Shown here piece by piece: positions 6,769-13,287 of a DNA stretch of 13,287 bases (the stretch's first letter is position 1; every line of letters begins with the position of its first letter). The position numbers and the translations under genes were made by a program. A model generated the notes under the pieces. That model made no database searches. It worked only from the letters and a program-made list of their open reading frames with translations, and was not told where the DNA came from. Origin of the DNA: DAIOEK01 sp036746315 (GTDB lineage Bacteria; Chloroflexota; Anaerolineae; Anaerolineales; Anaerolineaceae); the NCBI GenBank assembly GCA_036746315.1, contig DAIOEK010000056.1:1-13287 (forward strand), in the 5' to 3' direction.

Positions 6769-7491
6769 CTATTTCATTTCATAGGTAATGTAAGCATCCA
6801 CACTGACGATCAGTTGCCCGCTGGAGATGGGCGCCGCAGCCATATCCATTCCGCCGCCCATGCCATATCCGCTGTACATGGGGGTTGGCTGTGAATAGCT
6901 GCTGACGCTGAGGCTGACCACCTGTCCGATATTTACACCGGCATCTTTAGCCAGAGCCTCTGCCTGTTTGCGGGCATCCGCAACGGCAGCTTTTCGGGCT
7001 TCAGCTAGGGCGGCTGAACGATCGGCAACATCGAAGTTGATGCCATAGATGTTATTGGCGCCATTGCTTACCACAGTACTGAGAATATCGCCCAGTTTAC
7101 CAACATCACGCACGGTAATCAATACGGTGTTGTCGGCCATATATTTGACCCCAAGCGTCTCGCCCATCGAGCCATACTGCTGGCTGGGATAAACGGAAAA
7201 GTTGGTGGTCTGAATATCTTTGGGGTCCACGCCAAAAGCGGCGAGTGCATCTGCAACAGATTGTGCAGCAGATGTATTATCCGCAAGAGCCTGGGCGACA
7301 TCTTCATTTTCGGCATGCACACCTACATTAATGGTGGCGATATCCGGAGTTAAATAGGCTTTGCCGTTTCCGGTTACCGAAATGGTCCGCGGCGTATCAT
7401 CCGTTGCCATACCGCCGGGGTTTACGAAAGCGCTGAGGCTGAAAACGCCCAGCAGCGCTGCAACGAGCAATAAGATATGTTTGACTTTCAT
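6769..7491 (-). CDS. SIMPL (DUF541) domain protein, secreted
   Basis: This 240-residue protein begins at ATG 7491 with a near-perfect SD (aggagg, 5-nt spacing). Residues 1-~22 (MKVKHILLLVAALLGVFSLSA) form a Sec signal peptide without a lipobox cysteine, so the mature protein should be released or only loosely held. The SIMPL domain follows: RTISVTGNGKAYLTPDIATI, DIQTTNFSVYPSQQ, LITVRDVGKLGDIL, GANNIYGINFDVADRS. A Gly/Met-rich loop (MYSGYGMGGGMDMAAA) near residues 208-223 is absent from the neighbouring paralogue. It is first in a two-gene operon with the lipoprotein paralogue, apparently a tandem duplication followed by a change of localisation. The function beyond envelope/stress association of the family is unknown. 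Confidence 0.92.
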   Translation of the reverse strand: MKVKHILLLVAALLGVFSLSAFVNPGGMATDDTPRTISVTGNGKAYLTPDIATINVGVHAENEDVAQALADNTSAAQSVADALAAFGVDPKDIQTTNFSVYPSQQYGSMGETLGVKYMADNTVLITVRDVGKLGDILSTVVSNGANNIYGINFDVADRSAALAEARKAAVADARKQAEALAKDAGVNIGQVVSLSVSSYSQPTPMYSGYGMGGGMDMAAAPISSGQLIVSVDAYITYEMK

Positions 7492-7510
7492 TCAGTCCTC
7501 CTGTATTTAT

Positions 7511-7537
7511 TCTTACATCCAAGACGATAAATTGCAA
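7511..7537 (-). promoter_or_regulatory. Candidate promoter of the SIMPL operon
   Basis: On the minus strand TTGCAA (-35, bases 7532-7537) is followed after 16-17 nt by TAAGAA(T) near 7510-7515. Position relative to the SD is plausible but the -10 is a weak match. Confidence 0.35.
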
Positions 7538-7566
7538 TAAAAGTTCCAGGTTCGTGTAAGTTCCTG

Positions 7567-7572
7567 TAAAAT
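7567..7572 (+). promoter_or_regulatory. Candidate -10 for the nurA-herA operon
   Basis: TAAAAT lies 17 bp before ATG 7590, with only a poor -35 (ttccag, 17 bp upstream). If used, the leader would be about 10-12 nt and begin just before the gagg SD. Confidence 0.3.
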
Positions 7573-7589
7573 TCATACAGTGAGGATGT

Positions 7590-8738
7590 ATGCCGATCAA
7601 TTATCTTGAAATAAAACAGCAGATCCCCGGGTACTGTACGGATACACGACAGCGAAGTGAAAAACTGGGGGATGCTTTGCTGCGGGCAGAGGCGCGGCTC
7701 AATGACCCGGGGATGATCCTGGCGGATATTCGTGCCAGAATTCAGGATTTGGCACGCACCAATCCCACTCTGCGCTGTGCACTTCCGCTGGAGTTTCCAC
7801 TGAGCCAGGTTTATGCACCGCCCGCCCGAAACGTGGATTATCCCATCCTTGCCGCGGACGGCTCCCAGGTGGTGCCTTCCCGTCACCGCCAGGTGGAGTT
7901 CGGCGCCATCAATATCGCCGCCATCAGCATGATCCCCGGCTCAGGTGCGGCTCCGCAGATTACCATCCGCAGCAGTTTGCTGGACTTTCCAGACATGACA
8001 GATGCCGTCGTGGGCTTATCAGAAGGCAAGATTGCTTTAATTCGCGACCTGCATGAACGAAAATTGCTGGCGGAAGTTGCCGAAGAATTACCACCGCCGG
8101 TAATTTCCCTTACGGATGGCGGCATGGAGTTATATCGCGAGCCGGGTGCGGATCGTCAGTATGAAGAGATGTTGCAGGAATATCAGGCTGTTCTTCACCG
8201 TTTTCAACAGATCGGTGCCGTACCTGCCGGATATGTGGATAAACCGGGCAGTCGTCTGGTCACCGCCATGTTGGAGTTGTTGAACGCCTCCCCTTCGTTG
8301 GAGGATGGTCTGGGTATTCTGCCTGACCGCATTCTTTTCAGCCGCTTGCTGGATGAACCTTATAGTCGCTCGGCGGTGTTTGCGATTCAATCGCCCCAGG
8401 CGCAAAGGGGGGATACACAGCAGGCAATCCACTTTTTCTATTTCAATGCCTCCAGGCAGGGATCGTCCAAGATCGCCCGGGTGGAACTACCCTCCTGGGT
8501 AACGGAGGACGGAGATGCGGTCGTGCGTTTGCACGCTGCGCTCGTACAGCAATGCCGCATCAACGGCTGGGATTATCCATACCTGCTGGGCAGAGCGCAC
8601 GAAGAAGCAGTTATTCGATACGAAGATTCGTTGCATTTGGAGGAAATGATCATTGCTGGACTGCGAAAAGAGGGCATTCCCGCTGGCGAGATGTCTGAAA
8701 AGCAAAAGGCAAAAGACGGATTGGGAAAGAAGGGTTGA
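7590..8738 (+). CDS. nurA: NurA-family nuclease
   Basis: This 382-residue protein has the ordered NurA motifs. Asp90-Gly-Ser (LAADGSQ) is the first metal ligand, and SLTDGGMEL (173-181) holds the second conserved acidic region. GYVDKPGSRLVT (214-225), LPDRILFSRLLD (244-255) and HFFYFNAS (281-288) follow, and YPYLLGRAHEEA (329-340) supplies the C-terminal His. NurA is an RNase H-like, Mn2+-dependent 5'-3' exonuclease and ssDNA endonuclease that works inside or beside the HerA hexamer to resect DNA ends. The start ATG 7590 has gagg 4 nt upstream. The C-terminus (371-382) is Lys-rich and looks disordered. It is the first gene of an operon; the next gene begins 3 bp after its stop and herA follows, the classical partnership. 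It could serve recombinational repair or, as for some bacterial HerA systems, antiphage defence. The housekeeping setting favours repair. Confidence 0.88.
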   Translation: MPINYLEIKQQIPGYCTDTRQRSEKLGDALLRAEARLNDPGMILADIRARIQDLARTNPTLRCALPLEFPLSQVYAPPARNVDYPILAADGSQVVPSRHRQVEFGAINIAAISMIPGSGAAPQITIRSSLLDFPDMTDAVVGLSEGKIALIRDLHERKLLAEVAEELPPPVISLTDGGMELYREPGADRQYEEMLQEYQAVLHRFQQIGAVPAGYVDKPGSRLVTAMLELLNASPSLEDGLGILPDRILFSRLLDEPYSRSAVFAIQSPQAQRGDTQQAIHFFYFNASRQGSSKIARVELPSWVTEDGDAVVRLHAALVQQCRINGWDYPYLLGRAHEEAVIRYEDSLHLEEMIIAGLRKEGIPAGEMSEKQKAKDGLGKKG

Positions 8739-8741
8739 TGT

Positions 8742-9365
8742 ATGAAACCAATTGAAATTGGCAGATTGATGCGCGCATCCGCCACCGGATTTGTCGTCGG
8801 GTGCAGCCTATCGCAACTGGAGGCACCCTCCCTGGGGGCGTTGGTACGCGTTCCTCTGGAACCGGATTATCAAATATACGGGCTCATCACCGATATCCGC
8901 GTGGAAGATGACGGGTTGGTCAGACAATTGGTCACCAACACCGAACTTTCTCCAGAGGTGATCGCCGATAACCGCCTGAACCGTAATATGCCGGTGGAGA
9001 TCAGTGTGATCGCGGTGGGGTATGACCGGTCCGGCAGGGTGTATCACCTGCTGCCTCCCCGACCGGCGCTTTCACTGGATAGTATTTACCTGTGCACCCC
9101 GGAGGAATTCATCCGCTTTACGGGCGATAACCGCTTTGGATACTTCCGTCACATTCTGCATGCCCAGGATATACCAGTAGCTGAAGTATTAGCGGCGCAT
9201 ATACAGCAGGGTGCGGATATCCACTCAATCGCAGGAGAGCCTGGCTGGCTGGAAGCAGCCGCAAAGGAGCTGATCACATTGTTGCGGGATGACTATCCGG
9301 CACTGATGATGGTAATGAGCGCACTGGCAGACTTGGAAATGGTGGAGACAGGAAAAACAGCATGA
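8742..9365 (+). CDS. Small HerA-N-like (HAS-barrel-like) protein between nurA and herA
   Basis: This 207-residue protein has no ATP-binding motif. Residues 1-~65 (IGRLMRASATGFVVGC, LGALVRVPLE, YQIYGLITDIRVED) look like the beta-rich HAS-barrel found at the N-terminus of HerA. Residues 105-137 (PPRPALSL...TPEEFIRFTGDN.FGYFR) line up with HerA residues 130-158 of the gene next door (PPHHTGVRM...AGDIAEIFGAEDQPGYFR). It thus parallels the HerA N-terminal region and stops where HerA's ATPase begins. The remaining ~70 residues are predicted helical (VAEVLAAHIQQ, WLEAAAKELITLL, LMMVMSALADLE). It starts 3 bp after nurA and overlaps herA by 4 bp (ATGA), implying translational coupling and a shared complex. 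I do not know a named family for it. A structural adaptor between NurA and HerA is inference. Confidence 0.72.
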   Translation: MKPIEIGRLMRASATGFVVGCSLSQLEAPSLGALVRVPLEPDYQIYGLITDIRVEDDGLVRQLVTNTELSPEVIADNRLNRNMPVEISVIAVGYDRSGRVYHLLPPRPALSLDSIYLCTPEEFIRFTGDNRFGYFRHILHAQDIPVAEVLAAHIQQGADIHSIAGEPGWLEAAAKELITLLRDDYPALMMVMSALADLEMVETGKTA

Positions 9366-11065
9366 GCGATCAAATACCTTCAGACACAATCGGATACATC
9401 GTCGGTGGCGAACTAAAAACCAGCCTGGCAGCCCGACTTACCGTTCCCTCGCAGGAAGTGCAGGAAGGTGCATTTGTGGTGATGGAAAACAGGGATTGGT
9501 TCTATTATGGTCTGGTAACCAACCTGGCATTGGGCAGCACCAATCCGCGTTTTGCAGATGAACAGAGCGAGCAGCGCTACCCCGAATACCTTGCCCGCCA
9601 ACTGCACGGGTTGACCTTGTTTACCAACATTGAGATCCTGCCAACCCTGATGCTGGACCGCGGACCGGATCCGGCTGATCCTGCTTACGAACAGTGGCGC
9701 GAAAAACACCCGCTTGGCAGCGTGAATCCAATTCCTGTGAAAACAATCCCACCGCATCATACCGGGGTGCGCATGGCTACGGCAGGGGATATTGCCGAAA
9801 TTTTTGGCGCTGAAGATCAACCCGGTTACTTCAGGGTGGGTACCACCCGCGAACAGGAACTGCCGGTTTGCATTAACCTGGATAAATTCGTCCAACGTTC
9901 CTCGGGGATCTTTGGCTCCACCGGTACCGGGAAGAGTTTTCTGACCCGCATCATCCTGGCGGGGTTGATGAAATACGATCACGCCTCGGTGATGGTCTTC
10001 GACATGCACAATGAATATGGTGTGGATGATATTGCCTCGGACACCCATCAGCGTGTTCCCGGACTGCGCAGCAAATTCCCCGTGAAAGTTCGCCTGGTGG
10101 GGCTGGGGGCGCGCACGGATATCCGCGGGCAAACGCCCGACTTTTCGCTGGAGATTGACGAGAAGGATATCAAGCCGGAAGATATCGAGTTGTTGACCCG
10201 TGAGTTAAATCTGAAGGAGACCACCCCTACCACACTGGAGGCTTTGCAGCAGTCATTTGGGGCAGACTGGTTCAGCGAGTTTAAGCACCTGGAAAACGGC
10301 CGCACGGAAGAAGATGAGAATGGCAAGCGGATTCCTTCCGCCGATAGCACCGAAGGCTGGGCATTGGAAAATGGGGTCAATATCGCTGCTGCCGTTGGGC
10401 TACGCTCCAAGTTGCAGCGGATGTTCAACCTGCCTTATATCATTTCCAACCCGGCACAAAACGGCTTGACGCAGATCATACAGGCATTGGAAGCTGGTCA
10501 ACATGTGGTGCTTTCCTTTGGTGAATATGAACGTGATCTCGATTACCTGCTGGTCACCAATCTGATTACCCGTAAAATTCGCGAACGTTGGGCGGAATCA
10601 ACCAATAAATATCGCGGACATGGAGAAAAGGAACCCCGTCCCCTGGTGGTGGTTGTGGAAGAGGCGCATAAGCTGCTCAATCGCGAAATGGCAAATCAAA
10701 CCAGCTTCAGCACCATCGCGCGCGAAATGCGAAAATATTACGTCACCTTGTTGATTGTGGATCAACGCCCTTCGCAAATTTATGATGAGGTCATGTCCCA
10801 GTTGGGGACCCGCATCTCGGGAAAACTGGAGGATGATGCTGATCTCTCGGCGGTGCTGGCGGGTGTGGCGGGCAAGGAAACCCTGCGCGGCATGTTGGCA
10901 CATTTGCAGCCCAAAGAAGAAGTGTTGCTGTTGGGGTGGGGCGTACCCATGCCCATCCCGATCCGTTCCCGGCGCTATGATGAAATCTTCTGGCAGGAAC
11001 TCCACGGCAAAAAAGAAATCCGCTCCCGCGATGTGGAAGAGATTTCCCGCTCGATAGGGCTGTAA
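9362..11065 (+). CDS. herA: HerA-family DNA translocase/helicase ATPase
   Basis: This 567-residue ATPase belongs to the HerA/FtsK branch (DUF87/DUF853-like). The N-terminal barrel region (1-~95: GYIVGG.LKTSLAARL, AFVVMENRDWFYYGLVTNL) precedes Walker A GSTGTGKS (185-192). The HerA-typical VFDMHNEYG (212-220) follows. Walker B is PLVVVVEEAH (427-436), with Glu in the place of the usual Asp, as in many bacterial HerAs. The sensor-like VDQRPSQI is at 466-473, and Arg484 (LGTRISGKL) is a candidate arginine finger. A charged segment at 295-340 is probably an insertion. HerA forms hexameric rings that pump dsDNA and pair with NurA for end resection. The start ATG overlaps the preceding stop by 4 bp. 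No SD change or frameshift is seen. The gene ends 13 bp from the convergent sulfatase gene with no clear terminator. Confidence 0.93.
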   Translation: MSDQIPSDTIGYIVGGELKTSLAARLTVPSQEVQEGAFVVMENRDWFYYGLVTNLALGSTNPRFADEQSEQRYPEYLARQLHGLTLFTNIEILPTLMLDRGPDPADPAYEQWREKHPLGSVNPIPVKTIPPHHTGVRMATAGDIAEIFGAEDQPGYFRVGTTREQELPVCINLDKFVQRSSGIFGSTGTGKSFLTRIILAGLMKYDHASVMVFDMHNEYGVDDIASDTHQRVPGLRSKFPVKVRLVGLGARTDIRGQTPDFSLEIDEKDIKPEDIELLTRELNLKETTPTTLEALQQSFGADWFSEFKHLENGRTEEDENGKRIPSADSTEGWALENGVNIAAAVGLRSKLQRMFNLPYIISNPAQNGLTQIIQALEAGQHVVLSFGEYERDLDYLLVTNLITRKIRERWAESTNKYRGHGEKEPRPLVVVVEEAHKLLNREMANQTSFSTIAREMRKYYVTLLIVDQRPSQIYDEVMSQLGTRISGKLEDDADLSAVLAGVAGKETLRGMLAHLQPKEEVLLLGWGVPMPIPIRSRRYDEIFWQELHGKKEIRSRDVEEISRSIGL

Positions 11066-11078
11066 GTAAAGATCGGGT

Positions 11079-12635
11079 TTACGGCGTCGCCAGGCAGGTA
11101 TTGGGCAGTACGGTGATCGTATTGTTTTCTGGATCGGGGTAGAAACTGGTATCCGCTATGGGCGCGAAAGAGCCCAGTTTTAAATAATTCGCCAGCGACC
11201 GCATTACATTGACGGGAGTAATTGTCTCATACAAAGTATTCTGGTAATCTTCAGGTCCATACACGGCCAGCAGATTGTCGAAAGCTGCTTTAGGATTATC
11301 CTCGAGATCAAAATCAAAACCGTCAAATCGCAGCCCATGATCGGATAAAAGAATGATTATGGGCTTTTTGTCTGAAGATTCCAGGATGAATCTCATGCTT
11401 TCCAGTATTCTGGAGTTGGCATATTGAAGTTGGCTGAGATAGGCAGACTTTTGATCCAAATTTCCTGAAAGCAACTCGCTGTTTTCCCCGATCACGATGG
11501 GTTTGTGAACCGTCATCAAGTGGGCAAAAATAAACTTGCGTCCTTCCACCTGGGAGGCTTGTTCCAGGTGGTCATAAGCCTTCTTTTTCATTTGATAATA
11601 ATATTCCGGTCGGCTGTGTTCTTCTTTTTCTTTGAGTTTTTTTGCTTTTGTATCACCGGTCTGGATTCCCAACCTGGTCAGCAGATCGTCAGTTGCTGAT
11701 AACATGGTGGTTTCCATGAAACCGTTTTCGAATGGATTAATTTCGGAACCCTTGGGGGATTGAAAGTATACGTCTGCGTTGGTTAACTCAGCAAAATAAT
11801 AACCCGACTCAAAAGAAACGATCTGGTACCCGTTCGCCTTAAGTGACCCCAGCAACTTGCTGTTTTTTAATCTGGCGGATAATGTGTTGATCTCCGGATT
11901 GTCCATTTCCAATACTGACTTCAAAGTGTCTGGGGGTGCATATTCCAGGTTCAGCATTGCATACAGCGATTGAATGGTCCACCGATAATTTGACTGGCTG
12001 CAGGGAAATACTCGAAAACCCAGAGCACTCAATTGACCTAAAAAAGACGAATTGTCAAAACCCAAGGAGTTCTTCAGCACGTCTGCGCGGGGATATTCGT
12101 CTACCACAATGAGGTATATATCCGGCAAATCCGATTTTGGGGTCACTGGCACGTTATTTTCTGAAATATCTGTATCGATCTGTGCGCTGGAGGAATAGGC
12201 GCGGACGATGGGGAATATGGACATCAGCAGCAGGGCAAGAAAAATGATATTTAAAAACCCAACCATTGATGCCAGCCGGCGAGATCTTGTGAGAGTCAGC
12301 CATATCAATGCAACGGTGCAAAGAACAAAAACAGCCAGAAGAGTTGAATGGCGAACATAAGGAACCCCTTCTGATTTAAGCCAGGTGAAAACATGTCCGT
12401 AAGAAAGGAAAGACATCAGCAGAATGGTTCCGATGATATTTGCCTTGACAAAATCCCCCAAAATCAACCTGAGCAAAAGTAGAAGCAGCAGCGACAGGGC
12501 GCAGACAACGACAAAAGCGCGCCACACTTGATCGTCGCTCACCTGGTTTGCGTTCACCGACCAATAGAAAAAGAAGGGGTATACCCCGGCAAGGATGGTG
12601 GTAATGGGTAGTGCAGTCCAGTTTTTGCTGTTCAT
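11079..12635 (-). CDS. Membrane-anchored sulfatase / alkaline-phosphatase-superfamily enzyme
   Basis: From ATG 12635 this is a 518-residue protein. Five hydrophobic helices fill roughly residues 10-145 (e.g. AFVVVCALSLLLLLLLRL and IIFLALLLMSIFPIV). An external domain of the sulfatase/phosphatase superfamily follows. DIYLIVVDEYPR (172-183) carries the first metal ligands, and SNYRWTIQS (215-223) holds the candidate Thr/Ser nucleophile. AHLMTVHKP (371-379) and LLSDHG (430-435) give the remaining metal ligands. The architecture is that of LtaS / phosphoethanolamine-transferase-like enzymes, which modify surface polymers or glycans; the substrate cannot be told. A longer in-frame form from GTG 12755 adds a hydrophilic 40-residue leader and bypasses a promoter-like TATAAT, so the short form is preferred. 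Neither start has a strong SD. The gene is visibly more AT-rich than its left neighbours, compatible with a transferred surface-polysaccharide gene (inference). Confidence 0.8.
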   Translation of the reverse strand: MNSKNWTALPITTILAGVYPFFFYWSVNANQVSDDQVWRAFVVVCALSLLLLLLLRLILGDFVKANIIGTILLMSFLSYGHVFTWLKSEGVPYVRHSTLLAVFVLCTVALIWLTLTRSRRLASMVGFLNIIFLALLLMSIFPIVRAYSSSAQIDTDISENNVPVTPKSDLPDIYLIVVDEYPRADVLKNSLGFDNSSFLGQLSALGFRVFPCSQSNYRWTIQSLYAMLNLEYAPPDTLKSVLEMDNPEINTLSARLKNSKLLGSLKANGYQIVSFESGYYFAELTNADVYFQSPKGSEINPFENGFMETTMLSATDDLLTRLGIQTGDTKAKKLKEKEEHSRPEYYYQMKKKAYDHLEQASQVEGRKFIFAHLMTVHKPIVIGENSELLSGNLDQKSAYLSQLQYANSRILESMRFILESSDKKPIIILLSDHGLRFDGFDFDLEDNPKAAFDNLLAVYGPEDYQNTLYETITPVNVMRSLANYLKLGSFAPIADTSFYPDPENNTITVLPNTCLATP

Positions 12636-12662
12636 GGTCGTTTGCCTGTCACCGTAATTGTG

Positions 12663-12668
12663 ATTATA
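12663..12668 (-). promoter_or_regulatory. Candidate -10 of the sulfatase gene
   Basis: A perfect TATAAT on the minus strand lies 28 bp upstream of ATG 12635, giving a leader of ~20 nt. No convincing -35 is present. Instead, a tandem 10-bp repeat abuts the -10 on its upstream side. Confidence 0.4.
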
Positions 12669-12686
12669 CTCCCCGGTACTCCCCGG
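12667..12686. repeat. Tandem 10-bp direct repeat next to the sulfatase promoter
   Basis: tactccccgg occurs twice back to back (12667-12676 and 12677-12686). It sits in the spacer/-35 position relative to the minus-strand TATAAT. Could be an operator or a simple slippage duplication. Confidence 0.5.
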
Positions 12687-12906
12687 CGTTTGGTTGGGCA
12701 AAAGATTAGAGTTGATTAAGTGTTGCCATATTTGTTCCAAGGCATATTGAATCACTCATCGTAATTTTGTACCATGTATATGGTTGTACTTGATTGAAAA
12801 TTCCATATTATATTGGCATCGCAACAGGAATTTGTGCCCGATCTGGTATCTCGCAGGGTATTTTTAGGCATCTGTAAAACTGATTCGAAATTGGTGGCAA
12901 AATTGC
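12687..12906. other. Intergenic region, no gene seen
   Basis: This AT-rich spacer separates the divergent sulfatase gene and rRNA operon. It holds one short inverted repeat, accat-gtat-atggt (12771-12784), of operator size, and several chance TATAAT-like strings. No convincing coding frame with an SD and no tRNA-like fold was found. Confidence 0.5.
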
Positions 12907-12918
12907 TCTGAATTGCCC

Positions 12919-12946
12919 TTGACAAGCTGGGTAGAAAGCATATAAT
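12919..12946 (+). promoter_or_regulatory. rRNA-region promoter P1
   Basis: Perfect TTGACA (12919-12924), a 16-bp spacer and perfect TATAAT (12941-12946) give a start near 12953. This is the strongest promoter-like sequence in the window and is oriented towards 16S rRNA, about 285 bp upstream of it. Confidence 0.85.
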
Positions 12947-12952
12947 TGGCAA

Positions 12953-13085
12953 CGCACTTGAGAAATCCAGCAGATCTAGCAAAAGCAGATCGGTGACAAC
13001 TGAATAGGACGATAGCAGGGTCGATAACGGCCAAGCGCAAGTCTCGTCGGTGAGGGAGCCGATGTTGAAAAAAACATCGGTTTTT
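12953..13085 (+). ncRNA. Candidate ~130-nt RNA from P1 to the intrinsic terminator
   Basis: A strong promoter (P1) and a strong intrinsic terminator (13059-13085) bracket ~130 nt that contain no open frame with an SD. The segment can form local pairings (e.g. gacga near 13007-13011 with tcgtc near 13044-13048). It carries the boxA-like motif acaactgaatag at 12996-13007. It may be an independent small RNA or merely the attenuated first leader of the rRNA operon. I do not recognise a known RNA family. Confidence 0.3.
13059..13085 (+). terminator. Intrinsic terminator between rRNA promoters P1 and P2
   Basis: A perfect 8-bp stem (ccgatgtt 13059-13066, aacatcgg 13073-13080) with loop gaaaaa is followed directly by TTTTT. 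It ends 15 nt before the -35 of P2. Confidence 0.85.
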
Positions 13086-13099
13086 AGTCTGTAATGCCC

Positions 13100-13128
13100 T
13101 TGACAAGGACAAACAACAGAATTAGAAT
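13100..13128 (+). promoter_or_regulatory. rRNA operon promoter P2
   Basis: Perfect TTGACA (13100-13105), an optimal 17-bp spacer and TAGAAT (13123-13128) give a start near 13135 and a ~100-nt leader before 16S rRNA. The -35 region is a near-copy of that of P1. Confidence 0.85.
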
Positions 13129-13150
13129 CCAGCCCTCGCAGTTGAAAAGG

Positions 13151-13169
13151 CACCTTAACAACTGAATAG
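13151..13169 (+). promoter_or_regulatory. boxA-like antitermination site in the rRNA leader
   Basis: caccttaacaactgaatag resembles the bacterial rRNA boxA core (TGCTCTTTAACA), where NusB/NusE load the antitermination complex. It lies ~16-34 nt after the predicted P2 start. Its second half, acaactgaatag, recurs exactly downstream of P1 (12996-13007). Confidence 0.5.
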
Positions 13170-13237
13170 TGATAAGAAGTAAAATCAACGTTCAATTCTA
13201 GTAATCCGAAAACTTTTTCTCTGAAAAGAGATAATTT

Positions 13238-13287
<50 letters not shown>

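Noticed and set aside
9413..10132. 239-codon minus-strand open frame inside herA
   Set aside because: Shadow of the HerA coding frame, including its Walker A region; no domain of its own.
7590..11065. Calling the nurA-herA operon a phage-defence island
   Set aside because: The neighbours are housekeeping genes (secA, surE, rRNA) and no toxin, Sir2, restriction or mobile gene is present; defence remains only a possibility.
12784..12811. Possible third rRNA promoter (TTGTAC, 16 bp, TATTAT)
   Set aside because: The -35 matches only 3 of 6 positions and the region is AT-rich enough to give such matches by chance.
12752..13195. Long minus-strand open frame over the rRNA promoter region
   Set aside because: It runs antisense through two perfect promoters, a terminator and leader repeats; its translation has no recognisable domain and no SD.

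Overview
The window most likely comes from a member of the phylum Chloroflexota, probably class Anaerolineae. This is an inference from gene content: a FMN-riboswitch-controlled RibXY-type transporter, a NurA/HerA pair in a housekeeping setting, and a divergent SecA. The DNA is moderately GC-rich, except for the AT-richer right-hand 2 kb. No plasmid, phage, IS or CRISPR signature is visible.

Layout from left to right. (1) 3-2047, plus strand: the C-terminal part of a divergent SecA, then surE 20 bp later, closed by a bidirectional terminator. (2) 2084-3019, minus strand: a protein with a DUF1521 / metal-ion-inducible autocleavage domain carrying an intact GDPHVD site. (3) 3138-5937, plus strand: an extended -10 promoter, a near-consensus FMN riboswitch with an extra hairpin in its P2 loop, a switching hairpin that covers the start of the first gene, then a permease, a substrate-binding lipoprotein and an ATPase. 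Together these form a complete ABC importer predicted to take up riboflavin or a related flavin. (4) 6000-7491, minus strand: two tandem paralogous SIMPL (DUF541) proteins, one a lipoprotein and one with an ordinary Sec signal peptide. (5) 7590-11065, plus strand: a tightly coupled three-gene operon of NurA nuclease, a small protein resembling the N-terminal barrel region of HerA, and the HerA translocase ATPase. (6) 11079-12635, minus strand: a membrane-anchored sulfatase / alkaline-phosphatase-superfamily enzyme. (7) 12907-13287, plus strand: an rRNA operon head with two strong sigma70-type promoters, an intrinsic terminator between them, repeated boxA-like leader motifs, and the first ~50 nt of 16S rRNA.

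Three items are the most unusual. The NurA / HerA-N-like / HerA cassette has a middle protein that looks like a HerA N-terminal region without its ATPase. The predicted Ca2+-triggered self-cleaving DUF1521 protein has no visible export signal. In the rRNA leader, an upstream promoter is followed by its own terminator before the second promoter, so it makes either a ~130-nt RNA or an attenuated or antiterminated leader. The flavin riboswitch can be read almost completely from sequence: 10 nt of its 5' side are perfectly complementary to the 5' arm of the expression-platform hairpin.
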